From: Muricoccus nepalensis
Lineage (GTDB): Bacteria > Pseudomonadota > Alphaproteobacteria > Acetobacterales > Acetobacteraceae
Direction of reading: 5' to 3'
Assembly (NCBI RefSeq): GCF_006438825.1
Contig: NZ_RCZP01000001.1
Span: forward strand, 187,056-251,055
DNA: 64,000 bases
In this document: piece by piece, positions 10,437 through 19,298 of the stretch
Numbering within the stretch: the first letter of the stretch is position 1
How the letters are laid out: each line of letters starts with the position of its first letter
Notes under the pieces: model-generated
What the model was told of the DNA's origin: nothing
Seen by the model: only the letters and a program-made list of their open reading frames with translations
The model's database searches: none
Translations under genes and position numbers: made by a program

Positions 10437-10452
10437 ATGATCGTGCGATCAT
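10437..10452. promoter_or_regulatory. Candidate MarR operator
   Basis: Inverted repeat ATGATCG-TG-CGATCAT with 7-bp arms, 46-61 bp upstream of the marR ATG, in a low-GC patch. Position and symmetry fit autoregulation. The rest of the 418-bp stretch 10392-10809 holds the terminator at 10685-10726 and no convincing gene. Confidence 0.5.
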
Positions 10453-10684
10453 ATCAACAGGCGGATTGATCCATCCGACTTCCGTCGACATTTAATTATC
10501 GGCCCTGACGGATTTTCGCGGGTTAAGGCGGAAAAGCGGGCCCGCGGCACAGCCGGCAATGACCCTGACCAAGCGTGACGCGTCCCTGCCCCGTCTTTTC
10601 AAAGGCCTGCGGCAGGCCGGCGGCCCGGTCCGGCTTCCGGCCGCCTGCCGCACTCCGGCATTCCGCCCTGAGACATTTCGCTTG

Positions 10685-10726
10685 AAAAAATACGCGCGTT
10701 TCGTCTCTTTAGTTGAGAAAACGCGC
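10685..10726 (-). terminator. Rho-independent terminator of HWE kinase gene
   Basis: On the minus strand a GCGCGTTT / AAACGCGC stem (8 bp) continues, after a 2-nt bulge, into a 4-bp TCTC/GAGA stem with a 7-nt loop, then GTATTTTTT. It is 84 bp past the stop of the kinase gene and has the classical stem plus U-tract layout. Confidence 0.75.
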
Positions 10727-10809
10727 AAAGGTTGCCGCCGCGCTTTGCCGATATCACCCACCCGGATCTTTGAGCGATATTCTAATTGGCGAAAGGTGAG
10801 TGGGCGCCG

Positions 10810-13056
10810 TCAGCGCGCGGGGATGGGCAGGCTGATCCGGCAGCAGACCCCGTCCGGGCGGATGGCGTAGGCGGTCTCGGCCTGGAGCTGGTAGGGGAGC
10901 GCGCGCTCGATCAGCTCCCGGCCGTAGCCCCGCTTCGCCTCGGCGCCCTCGGGAGGCGCGGGAAGGCCGACGCCCGATTCCTGCCATTCGATCTGCAGGC
11001 GCGGCTGGCCCTCGCCGTCCTGCTCGACGCACCACCGGACGGAAAGGTGCCCGCCGGGGACAGAGAGCGCGCCGTATTTGAGGGCGTTCGTCGCGAGCTC
11101 GTGCAGCGCGAGCGCCAGGGTCTGCACCTTGCCCGAGCGCAGCCCCACGCTCGCCGGTCCCTCCAGCGTCACCTGCCCGCCGTCGTCGAAGGCGCCCGGC
11201 CCGGAGAGGCTCGTACGGATCAGCTCCCCGAAGGTGACGCGCTGCCCGGTCTCCTGCCGGGCCAGCAGGCCCTGCACCCGCGCCAGCGCCCCCAGCCGGT
11301 CCGAGAAGCGACCGCGGAAATCCTCCATCGAGGCGCTCCGCGCGAGGGTGCTGTCGGCCAGCGAGCGGACCACCCCGATGAGGTTGCGCGTGCGGTGCTG
11401 GAGCTCGGCCACGAGGACCGACTGCACCTCCTGGAGGTGGCGCAGCTGGTGGACGTCGGTCGAGGCGCCCACCCACTCGCTCGCCGCCCCCTCCCCCCGC
11501 CGCACCGGCCGCGCGCGAGTCTGGTGCCAGCGATAGGCGCCGTCCGCGCGCCGCAGGCGGTGCTCGACGTAGAGGCCGCTCTCCACGGCGGCCTCGGACC
11601 AGGCCCCGCGGGTGGCCTCCCGGTCGTCGGGATGGACGGCGTCGAGCCAGCCGTAGCCGCGGCTCGCCTTCGCGCCGAGGCCGGTGAAGTCGCACCATTG
11701 CGGGCTGCTCCAGTCGCGGGCGCCCGTGGGCTCGCCGAGGAAGACGAGCTGGTCGATGCCCGTCGCGAGCGTGCGGAACAGCGCCTCGCTGCGCGCCAGC
11801 TTCTCCTCCGCCGCGCGGCGCCCGGTCACGTCCTGGCCGATCTTGAGGAAACCGCGCAGGGCGCCGTCGGCGCGGCGGAGCGCAACGGACCGCCCGTCCA
11901 GGAAGACGCGCCCGCCGTCCCGGCGAAGGTGCCAGCGGGCCGAGGGCGCGTCGCCGGTCTCGCGGGCGAGGGCGAATTCCTGGCCGGGCAGGCCGGCCGC
12001 GCGGTCCTCGGGCGTGAAGAGGACCGAGGCCGGCTGGCCGACGATCTCCTCCGGCCGCCACCCGAAGGCCGCCTCGGCGCCGGGAAACCAGCTGGTGACG
12101 ACCCCCTGCGGGTCGGTGATGAGGATCGCGTAGTCGCGCACGTTCTCGATGACGAAGCGCAGCCGTTCCTCGCTCTGGCGGAGCAGCTCCTCGGCGTCGC
12201 GCCGGGCGGTCAGGTCGATCGTCACGACGAGAAGCTTCGCGGCCTCGCCCCCGGCGTCCCGCAGGCGGGTGATGGTGCTGCTGGCCCAGACATGGCTCCC
12301 GTCCGGGCGGATGTAGCGCTTGTCGAGCGAGCTCGGCTCGCCCGTGCGGAGCGTGCGGACCACCGCGTCGAGGCTGGGCAGGAGGTCGTCGGCGAAGGTG
12401 ACGTCGGCGACGCCCGATTGCATCAGCACCTCGCGCGGGCGCCCCAGGATGCGGCACAGCTCGTCGTTCACCGTGATGAACCGCCCGTTGGTCCCGACCA
12501 CGGAGAGGCCGACGGAGGCGTGGGTGAAGATGTCCGCGAGCTGGTCCTCGCCCACGCGGCCGACGCCCCCCGCGGCGTCGGGCGACCGGCCGGGACGGGA
12601 TGGGCTGGCCGCGACGCCGCAGAAGCCGGCGACCGCGCCGTCCTCGCCCCAGACCGGCGTCAGGGAGAAGGCGGAGCGCCGCCGCGGCGTCGACGCCGTC
12701 CCCGGCAGGCCGAGCCCCTCCCAGGCCAGCCGGTGCGGTTCGCCGGCCCGAAGCGCCTCGCGGACGGGCGGCGGAAGCTCCACGTCCCGCCCGAGCGCGG
12801 CCTCGCACCCCCCGGGCGAGCCCGCCTCGCCCAGGAGGGACAGGAAGCCGTCGTTGTGGAGAAGGCAGGCGCGCGGCCCCCAGAGGAGGAAGACCGGCTC
12901 GCGCACGGCCAGCATGAGATCGACCGCCGCCCGGAGGCCCGGCGGCCAGTCGCCGATCGGGCCGAGCGCCGTGGCGGGCCAGTCATACGCCCGGATGCGC
13001 GCGGCCATCCCCCCGCCGGCCGGCCAGCCCTCGCCTCCCCCTGCGGACAGCGGCAT
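10810..13056 (-). CDS. Multi-PAS HWE-family sensor histidine kinase
   Basis: A cytosolic sensor kinase of 748 residues with no obvious transmembrane segment. About four PAS-type domains occupy residues 30-550: a degenerate N-terminal one (YDWPATALGPIGDWPPGLR), then ones beginning near FTHASVGLSVV, RFVIENVRDYAILIT and LFRTLATGIDQLVF. The C-terminal HWE module has the phosphoacceptor in LVAELQHRTRNLIGVV and the HELATNALKYGALS nucleotide box. HWE kinases often act on general-stress receivers (PhyR type) or single-domain receivers; no partner is adjacent. The ATG at 13056 has a GGGGAGG site; an in-frame start 57 nt earlier is possible. Confidence 0.92.
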   Translation of the reverse strand: MPLSAGGGEGWPAGGGMAARIRAYDWPATALGPIGDWPPGLRAAVDLMLAVREPVFLLWGPRACLLHNDGFLSLLGEAGSPGGCEAALGRDVELPPPVREALRAGEPHRLAWEGLGLPGTASTPRRRSAFSLTPVWGEDGAVAGFCGVAASPSRPGRSPDAAGGVGRVGEDQLADIFTHASVGLSVVGTNGRFITVNDELCRILGRPREVLMQSGVADVTFADDLLPSLDAVVRTLRTGEPSSLDKRYIRPDGSHVWASSTITRLRDAGGEAAKLLVVTIDLTARRDAEELLRQSEERLRFVIENVRDYAILITDPQGVVTSWFPGAEAAFGWRPEEIVGQPASVLFTPEDRAAGLPGQEFALARETGDAPSARWHLRRDGGRVFLDGRSVALRRADGALRGFLKIGQDVTGRRAAEEKLARSEALFRTLATGIDQLVFLGEPTGARDWSSPQWCDFTGLGAKASRGYGWLDAVHPDDREATRGAWSEAAVESGLYVEHRLRRADGAYRWHQTRARPVRRGEGAASEWVGASTDVHQLRHLQEVQSVLVAELQHRTRNLIGVVRSLADSTLARSASMEDFRGRFSDRLGALARVQGLLARQETGQRVTFGELIRTSLSGPGAFDDGGQVTLEGPASVGLRSGKVQTLALALHELATNALKYGALSVPGGHLSVRWCVEQDGEGQPRLQIEWQESGVGLPAPPEGAEAKRGYGRELIERALPYQLQAETAYAIRPDGVCCRISLPIPAR

Positions 13057-13240
13057 CCTCGCGCCCTCCCCTTTTGGTCCTCGCGCAACGGCCGGCCGCT
13101 CGACCGCCACCACGAAGCGAACCCAGGCGGGAGAAGCGACCGTGAGCCGGGGCGGGATGGTGGCACATCCGGGCGGGAGAGGGGCAGTTTTCGTCGCCCG
13201 CCGCCGGCGGCCACCGCCTTGGGCAGGGGGCCGCGCCGGG

Positions 13241-14440
13241 TCAGCCGTCCGCCAGGCCGAGCTCCTCCTGCACGAGGCTCACCCAATAGGCGGAGCCCAG
13301 CGCCAGCGCCGCGTCGTTGAAGTCGTAGTGCGGCGTGTGGACGTTGTGGAAGCTGCCGTCGGGGTTCATCCCGTTGCCGATCCGCATGAAGGCGCCGGGC
13401 TTCTCCTGCAGCATGAAGGCGAAGTCCTCGCCGCCCGTGCTCATGGGGACGTCGCCCACCCGTCCCTCGCCCACCAGCGCCGCCGCCGCGGCCCGCGCGA
13501 CGGGCACCTTCTCCGCGGCGTTCACGGTCGGCGGGCAGAGGGGCTCGTAGAAGGATTCCGCCGTGCAGCCATGGGCCTCGGCGAGCGAGCGGGCCAGCTC
13601 CTCCAGCCGCCGCCGGATGACCGCCTGCGCCTCCGGGCGGAAGAAGCGCGCCGTGCCGCGCACGACGACCTCGGACGGCATGACGTTGGGCGAGTTGAAG
13701 GCGCCGCCCGACACGTGGCCGACGCTGACCGCCGCCGGCTCGGTCGGGTGCAGGTTCCGCGGCAGGATGGTGTGGACGGCGAGGAGGAAATGGCCGAGCG
13801 CCACCGTCACGTCGGTCGCCAGGTGCGGCGCGGCGCCGCCGTGCCCGCCGGTGCCGCGGAAGGTGACCCCCCAGAAGTCCGCCCCCGCCAGGATCGGCCC
13901 GGCGCGCGTCGCGAACTCGCCCACGGGGATGCCGGGCGAGTTGTGCAGGCCGTAGACGGCGTCAACGGGAAAGCGCTCGAAGAGCCCGTCCCGCAGCATC
14001 GCCTTCGCGCCCGTCGCGGCCTCCTCGGCCGGCTGGAAGATGAACTGGACCGTGCCTGCGAAGTCCCGGTGCTGGGCGAGGTAGCGCGCCGCGCCGAGCA
14101 GCATCGCGGTGTGGCCGTCATGCCCGCAGGCGTGCATCTTGCCGGGAACGGTCGAGCGGTGGTCGAAGCCGTTCGCCTCCTCGATGAACAGCGCGTCCAT
14201 GTCGGCGCGCAGCCCGATGGCGCGCTGGCCCGGGCGACGCCCCTGCAAGGTGCCGACCACCCCGGTGACGCCGACCTTCTCGGTCACGTCCAGCCCCCAT
14301 TCCCGCAGCTTGCCCGCGACCAGCGCCGCCGTGCGGACCTCCTCGAAGCGGGTCTCGGGGTGCCGGTGGATGTCGCGCCGGATGGCGATCAGCTCCTCCG
14401 CGTAGCCTTCGATTTCCGTAAGAACTGCATCGCGCGGCAT
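13241..14440 (-). CDS. M20 family amidohydrolase (hippurate hydrolase/IAA-amino acid hydrolase type)
   Basis: A cytosolic dimetal peptidase-fold amidohydrolase of 399 residues, probably cleaving N-acyl amino acids. Metal-binding and catalytic blocks are present: GLRADMDAL, KMHACGHDGHTAMLLGAA, FIFQPAEE and the C-terminal STGGEDFAFML. The lid domain carries GGHGGAAPHLATD, close to the GHGAxPH of the family. The ATG at 14440 follows a GAGGGG site about 15 nt upstream. It is divergent from the lipoprotein gene. The acyl group cannot be told from sequence. Confidence 0.92.
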   Translation of the reverse strand: MPRDAVLTEIEGYAEELIAIRRDIHRHPETRFEEVRTAALVAGKLREWGLDVTEKVGVTGVVGTLQGRRPGQRAIGLRADMDALFIEEANGFDHRSTVPGKMHACGHDGHTAMLLGAARYLAQHRDFAGTVQFIFQPAEEAATGAKAMLRDGLFERFPVDAVYGLHNSPGIPVGEFATRAGPILAGADFWGVTFRGTGGHGGAAPHLATDVTVALGHFLLAVHTILPRNLHPTEPAAVSVGHVSGGAFNSPNVMPSEVVVRGTARFFRPEAQAVIRRRLEELARSLAEAHGCTAESFYEPLCPPTVNAAEKVPVARAAAAALVGEGRVGDVPMSTGGEDFAFMLQEKPGAFMRIGNGMNPDGSFHNVHTPHYDFNDAALALGSAYWVSLVQEELGLADG

Positions 14441-14609
14441 GGATGATGGACCCCTCGGGAAGCGGCGTGGCGGCCGGGGAGGCTGCTTGCGCCATCCCGT
14501 CCGGTCAAGGCGGCCGGCGCCGGCGGCTTCACGGGCGGCTTCACGGGCGGCTGGTCCCGGCGCCCCCTTCCCGGCAGGATCGCCGGGGACGCCGGAGGGA
14601 GAGGACGGG

Positions 14610-15515
14610 ATGAGCCATCGAACGGGCCGCCGCGCCGCCTTGCTTGCCCTTCCGGCGCTGGCCGGCTGCGCCGCGCCGCTGCCGCCGGTCGAGGGGACGG
14701 GCACGGGGGCGGAGGCCGAGGCCCTCCTCGCCCGCAGCGCCGCGGCGCACGGGCTGCCGGCGCTCGGCGCGGCCCGCGACCTCGCCGTCCGCTACGAGGG
14801 CGAGTGGCCCGGGCTGATCGACCGCCTGCAGCCCGCGCTCGTCGACAAGGGCTTCCGCGGCGGCTCGGAGGAGCGGCTCCTCCTCCGGGCGGGGATCGTC
14901 GCCCAGCAGCACAGCGGGCCGGCCGGCCGGAAGGCGGTCGTCCGGCGCGCGGAGGCCACGGGCCCGGGGGAGGTCCGCGTCTGGTTCAACGGGGAGGAGG
15001 CGCGGGACGCGGAGCGGCGGGCGGCGGCGGCGCTGGTCGTGGACGGCTACAGCCTCTTCCTGCTCGGCCCGATGCACCTCGCGCGGCTGCGCGCCGGCGG
15101 CCGACCGATGCGGCTCGCCCTGGCCGGGGACGAGCGCGTGTCCGTAGACGGAGTGGCCCACGACTGCCAGGTCCTCCGCGCCCGCCTCGCGCCCGGCCTC
15201 GGCTTCTCGGAGGCGGAGGAGCTTGCCCTGTTCATCGACCGCGCCGAGGGGCTGATGCGCCGCGTGCGCTTCTCGCTCAATGGGCTGGAATCCACGCGGG
15301 GCGCCGTCGCCGAGGTGGACTGCTCCGGGCACTTGGCGCGCGACGGGATCCGCTGGCCCACCCGCTTCCACGAAAGGCTCCTCCGGCCCCTGCCGCTGCC
15401 GGTGCACGACTGGCGCCTGACGGGCCTCGACCTCGACCGCGGGGTCGAAGCCGGGGAGGTCGGCGGCCCCGCCTTCCTCGGCCGCGCCGCCCGGCCGGCG
15501 GCGCCCCTGGGCTGA
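14610..15515 (+). CDS. Putative lipoprotein, unknown function
   Basis: A 301-residue protein with a lipobox signal (MSHRTGRRAALLALPALAGC), so probably anchored in a membrane on the periplasmic side. After a linker the mature part reads like a beta-rich LolA/LppX-type fold (VRYEGEWPG..., RLALAGDERVSVDG..., MRRVRFSLNGLESTRGAVAEVDCSGH), but I cannot name a family. A GGAGGGAGAGG ribosome-binding region precedes the ATG. It stands alone and converges with the glycosidase-like gene 6 bp away. Confidence 0.75.
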   Translation: MSHRTGRRAALLALPALAGCAAPLPPVEGTGTGAEAEALLARSAAAHGLPALGAARDLAVRYEGEWPGLIDRLQPALVDKGFRGGSEERLLLRAGIVAQQHSGPAGRKAVVRRAEATGPGEVRVWFNGEEARDAERRAAAALVVDGYSLFLLGPMHLARLRAGGRPMRLALAGDERVSVDGVAHDCQVLRARLAPGLGFSEAEELALFIDRAEGLMRRVRFSLNGLESTRGAVAEVDCSGHLARDGIRWPTRFHERLLRPLPLPVHDWRLTGLDLDRGVEAGEVGGPAFLGRAARPAAPLG

Positions 15516-15521
15516 CGCCGC

Positions 15522-16952
15522 CTAGGCGCCGCCGGCGGGGCGGATCGCGACGGCGAGGTCGGCGCCCCCGAAGCGGAGCGGCAGGGCGAGCCCGTCGCGG
15601 CCAGCCGTGGCGGAAACCCGCCCCGCCTCCTGTCCCGCCGCCGTGTCCCAGAGAACGGCCTCGTAGGCGCCGGGCGCGAGGCCGGGAACGGTCAGCCCGA
15701 CCGCGCTCTCCCCGCCGGTCGCCGCGCGCCGGAGCGCCCGGCCGCGGAAGGCCGTCGCCTCGCCGAGGACGGGCCGCAGGAGCCAGACGACCGCCTGGCG
15801 CGCGTCGGCGCAGCCGAAGACGTGGACCGGGGTGCCCTCGGCCCGGATCTCCTCGCTCAGGTTGCGGCGTCGGAACCGCGGCCAGTCCACCAGCGGGAGG
15901 AAGCGCGAGAGGCCCGCCTGCGCCTGCCGCATTCCGGGGCTGAGGACATGCGGGTGGCGGTTGGGCCAGCGCATGCCCCCGCCCGCCCCGCCCGAGGCGA
16001 GATGCGCCCACTGGATGTGCCGGAAGTACTCGTCGTCGAAGGGCTCCGGCAGGGTCGCGTGGCGGTCCTTGAAGCTGTGGATCGGGCCGTGCTCGGAATC
16101 GAGGAAGGGGCGGAGGTCCGCGATGCGCGACAGCGCGTCCCGCGTCAGCCGCCCGACGCTGACGGCGGGTGCCACGGTGTCCGCGGGGTGGTCGATCGTG
16201 CCGCTCTCGTAGAAATGGCTGCTCGCGAAGTCGAGACGCGGGTGGCGGAAGATCGGCTCCGCGATGGCCGGGCTCGCCAGCAGCTCGGGGCCGAAGACGG
16301 AGACGCATTGCGGGTGCGCGCGCCCGTGCAGGCCTGTCTCCAGGTCGCGCAGGAAGGGGCCGACGTCGTCGATGAAGGCAGCGAAGGCGCCGTGGTCGTT
16401 CTCCGCCTGGGCGGGGTGCATCTCGTTCCAGAGGTCCCAGGCGAAGACCACCCCGCTGCCGCCCCATCGCCGCGTGGCGAAGGCGAGCCGCGCCTTCACG
16501 GCCTCCCGCGCGGCGGGGCAGGTGAGGAGGCGCGTGCGCGCCGAGCAGGGACCGCCATTGGCGGCGTTGTAGGGATGGTGCCGCCAGCGGATCCAGGTGA
16601 AGAAGGTGTCGAAGGGCGTGAGGAGGACGCGCAGGCCGAGGCGCGCGCAGAGCCCCAGCAGGTCGTCCCAGAGCCGCACCATGGCCGGGACGAAGCGGCC
16701 CACCGGCCGCTCGAGGAAGCGATGGTTGCCCTGCGCGTACTCGAGCATCAGGCGCAGGCAGGTCACGCCGCTGTCGCGCAGGTGCCGCAGATGGGCCTCG
16801 ACCGCCGGCAGGTCGCGGCGGCGGTAGAGCCCCTCGAGCTCGGGCCAGGTGATCGCGTCGTTCTGCCCCACGGGGGTCCAGGGGTCGCCGTCGGCGGTGA
16901 CGAAGTAGGGCGCGCCGGGCGCGCGCCGGATCCAGGGCAGGTCGCTCAACAT
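15522..16952 (-). CDS. Glycoside hydrolase-like TIM-barrel protein
   Basis: A 476-residue protein with a GH5/GH-A-like barrel. Strand-4 style WDLWNEMHPAQAEN carries the likely acid/base Glu, and FLDSEHGPIHS near residue 285 carries a possible nucleophile Glu. A C-terminal beta domain of about 100 residues follows (ending PLRFGGADLAVAIRP). There is no signal peptide, so it would act in the cytosol unless exported otherwise. The ATG at 16952 has a GGAAGGA site. Substrate unknown; no sugar transporter is linked. The call is to the fold and clan, not to a specific activity. Confidence 0.7.
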   Translation of the reverse strand: MLSDLPWIRRAPGAPYFVTADGDPWTPVGQNDAITWPELEGLYRRRDLPAVEAHLRHLRDSGVTCLRLMLEYAQGNHRFLERPVGRFVPAMVRLWDDLLGLCARLGLRVLLTPFDTFFTWIRWRHHPYNAANGGPCSARTRLLTCPAAREAVKARLAFATRRWGGSGVVFAWDLWNEMHPAQAENDHGAFAAFIDDVGPFLRDLETGLHGRAHPQCVSVFGPELLASPAIAEPIFRHPRLDFASSHFYESGTIDHPADTVAPAVSVGRLTRDALSRIADLRPFLDSEHGPIHSFKDRHATLPEPFDDEYFRHIQWAHLASGGAGGGMRWPNRHPHVLSPGMRQAQAGLSRFLPLVDWPRFRRRNLSEEIRAEGTPVHVFGCADARQAVVWLLRPVLGEATAFRGRALRRAATGGESAVGLTVPGLAPGAYEAVLWDTAAGQEAGRVSATAGRDGLALPLRFGGADLAVAIRPAGGA

Positions 16953-17063
16953 GGTCCTTCCGGGTGGGACCGGCCGTGAATTCGGCGGGGGTGGGGTGAA
17001 CGCGGGCGCGCCGGTCGCGTTCCCAGCCGCGAGGCGCGCGCGGCGGCCTCCGGAGGACATGGC

Positions 17064-18119
17064 TTGAGCATCGGCCTGCTGGCGATCCTGGACGACCTCG
17101 CGGCCCTGACGAAGGTGGCCGCCGCCTCCCTCGACGATGTCGTCGGGCAGGCGGCCAAGGCCGGGACCAAGGCGGTCGGCGTGGTGGTGGACGACGCGGC
17201 GGTCACCCCGCGTTACGTCGTCGGCTTCGCCGCGTCGCGGGAACTGCCCGTCGTCGGCCGGATCGCGCTCGGCTCCCTCCGGAACAAGCTCCTGTTCCTC
17301 CTGCCGGGCTTCCTCCTGCTGAGCATCATGGCGCCCTGGAGCATGACGCCGCTGCTCATGCTCGGCGGCACCTATCTCTGCTTCGAGGGCGCGGAGAAGG
17401 TCCTGCACGCCCTGCGGCCACCGCACTTGCCCTCGGCGGCGGCGGCCGCCGCCCCGGCCGACCCCGCCGCGCTGGAGGAGCGGCGGGTGGCCAGCGCCAT
17501 CCGCACGGACTTCATCCTCTCCGCCGAGATCATGGCCCTCACCCTCGCCTCGCTCGAGCCCGGGCCGGTGCTCACGCGCGCGCTCGTCCTCGCCATCGTG
17601 GGCACGGGGCTGACCGTGCTTGTCTATGGCGCGGTCGCCCTCATCGTGAAGGCGGACGACGCCGGCGTCGCGCTGGCGCGCAACGCCCGCCCGGCCTCGA
17701 CGCGGCTCGGCCTGCGCGCCGCGCCGGGCGGGGCGCCGACCGCGGCGGACCGCGGGCTCGTCCGGCTGACCCGTCCGCTCGGCCGCGGCCTCGTGCGGGG
17801 CATGCCGCCCTTCCTGCGCGTGCTCGGCGTCGTCGGCACCGCGGCCATGCTCTGGGTCGGCGGCGGGATCGTGCTGCACGGGCTGGAGGCCTTCGGCGTC
17901 GCCGCGCCCGCGCACCTCGTGCAGCACCTGGCGGAGCGCGCGGCAGAGGCGCTTCCGTCCCTGGCTGGTGCCGCCGGATGGAGCACGGGCGCCGCGCTCT
18001 CCGGCCTGGCCGGCCTGGGGGTCGGCCTGGCGGTGATCCCGCTCGCCTCCTTGGTCCTCGCCCCGCTGGTCCGCGCGGCCGCGGCGCTGCTGCCGGGCGG
18101 GCGCAAGCAGAGCGCCTGA
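17064..18119 (+). CDS. DUF808 (YedI-like) inner-membrane protein
   Basis: A 351-residue multi-spanning membrane protein matching the DUF808/YedI pattern: the N-terminus SIGLLAILDDLAALTKVAAASLDDVVGQAAKAG..., then VDDAAVTPRYVVGFAASRELPVV, and six or so hydrophobic segments. Function in the cell is unknown. The start is a TTG with CGGAGG 7 nt upstream. An ATG 5 nt earlier reads only Met-Ala-stop in another frame, so TTG is the best start. A GC hairpin follows the stop. Confidence 0.88.
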   Translation: MSIGLLAILDDLAALTKVAAASLDDVVGQAAKAGTKAVGVVVDDAAVTPRYVVGFAASRELPVVGRIALGSLRNKLLFLLPGFLLLSIMAPWSMTPLLMLGGTYLCFEGAEKVLHALRPPHLPSAAAAAAPADPAALEERRVASAIRTDFILSAEIMALTLASLEPGPVLTRALVLAIVGTGLTVLVYGAVALIVKADDAGVALARNARPASTRLGLRAAPGGAPTAADRGLVRLTRPLGRGLVRGMPPFLRVLGVVGTAAMLWVGGGIVLHGLEAFGVAAPAHLVQHLAERAAEALPSLAGAAGWSTGAALSGLAGLGVGLAVIPLASLVLAPLVRAAAALLPGGRKQSA

Positions 18120-18130
18120 GGACGCCCGAA

Positions 18131-18164
18131 GCGCGCCCCTCGCCGGAGAGGCAAAGGGGCGCGC
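18131..18164 (+). terminator. Candidate terminator hairpin after DUF808 gene
   Basis: Perfect 10-bp arms GCGCGCCCCT / AGGGGCGCGC with a 14-nt loop, 11 bp after the stop. No U-tract. Confidence 0.4.
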
Positions 18165-18305
18165 GGTGGCGCCGGCGTCACTCGGGGCCCGAAAGCCGCC
18201 GCCCTCGTCCTGCTGCAGTTATCGCTTGATTGCGAAAATACCCCCGGGTGCCCAGTATGGCGCCGCGAATCCGGCCGCCCGGCCGGAGCGGAAGGGGGAC
18301 CGGCC

Positions 18306-19283
18306 ATGACGCTGCGATGGGGAATCGGGCGGGTTGCCCTCGGCGCGGCGGTCGCGGCGGGCACCGCCCTCGTGGCGCCGGCGGCCATGGCGGCGCCCTT
18401 CAGCAGCCTCACCGTCTTCGGCGACAGCCTGACCGACACCGGCAACGCGCAGCTCGGCGCCCAGGCGCTCGGCCTGCCGAGCCCCACCCCGGCGGCGATC
18501 GGCTACGCGGACGGCCGCTTCTCGAACGGGCCGGTCTGGGTGGACACCCTCAGCGAGCGGATCGGCACCGGGGCCGTGGTGCCGCGGCTGGCGGGTGGCA
18601 CGAACTACTCGGTCGGCGGCGCGCGCGCGGTCACCAACGCCGATGCCTCGCCCGACCTCGCCGCGCAGATCGGCGCCTTCGCCGGCGACATCGCCTTCAC
18701 CGGCAAGCCCGCCGACCCGACCGGGCTCTACGTCCTCAACATCGGCGGCAACGACGCGCGCTCCATCCGCGCGGCGAACCTCGACGCGCCCGACCCCTTC
18801 GCCGTGGCGGCCGCCGTCGCGGCCGGGGTCTCCGCCCTCAACCAGCTCGGCGCGCGCAGCATCCTGGTCGCGGGGATTCCCGATGTCGGCCTCCAGCCCG
18901 AAGCGAACGGCGGGGAGGCCGCCGGGCAGGCGATTTCCGTGCTGCTGAACACCGCGCTCGGCGGCGCGCTCGACCAGCTCAGCCTCCTGCCGGGCAGCAG
19001 CCTGTATCGGCTGGACTTCCTCGGCCTGACCGACGCCATCGCGGCCAACCCGGCCTCCTTTGGCTTCACGCAGTCCATCGACACGCCCTGCCTCGCCGCG
19101 CCCGGCGCTGCGCCGGCCTGCGCGGGCTTCCTCTTCTTCGACGCCATCCACCCGACCACCGCGGCGCACCAGCTCATCGGGGCCGCGGCCGGAAGCCTCG
19201 TCAGCGTGCCCGAGCCGGCCTCGGTCGCGCTGTTCGGCCTCGGGCTGCTGGCGCTGGCGGGATGCCGGCGCCGCGCGGCCTGA
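18306..19283 (+). CDS. GDSL/SGNH esterase with PEP-CTERM sorting signal
   Basis: A secreted SGNH-family lipase/esterase of 325 residues. After a signal peptide (ending APAAMAA) comes block I, VFGDSLTDTGN, with the catalytic Ser; GGTNYSVGGA and NIGGNDAR give blocks II/III; FFDAIHPTTAAH carries the catalytic Asp and His. The C-terminus has the PEP-CTERM tripartite tail: VPEPASVALFGLGLLALAG followed by CRRRAA, recognised by exosortase. No exosortase gene is in the window. A second PEP-CTERM protein lies at 60376. Confidence 0.92.
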   Translation: MTLRWGIGRVALGAAVAAGTALVAPAAMAAPFSSLTVFGDSLTDTGNAQLGAQALGLPSPTPAAIGYADGRFSNGPVWVDTLSERIGTGAVVPRLAGGTNYSVGGARAVTNADASPDLAAQIGAFAGDIAFTGKPADPTGLYVLNIGGNDARSIRAANLDAPDPFAVAAAVAAGVSALNQLGARSILVAGIPDVGLQPEANGGEAAGQAISVLLNTALGGALDQLSLLPGSSLYRLDFLGLTDAIAANPASFGFTQSIDTPCLAAPGAAPACAGFLFFDAIHPTTAAHQLIGAAAGSLVSVPEPASVALFGLGLLALAGCRRRAA

Positions 19284-19298
19284 CGCGACGCCGGGCCG

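Noticed and set aside
10492-10870. Two overlapping open frames in the gap between marR and the HWE kinase gene
   Set aside because: They are on opposite strands, lack ribosome-binding sites, cross the terminator hairpin and show low-complexity translations.
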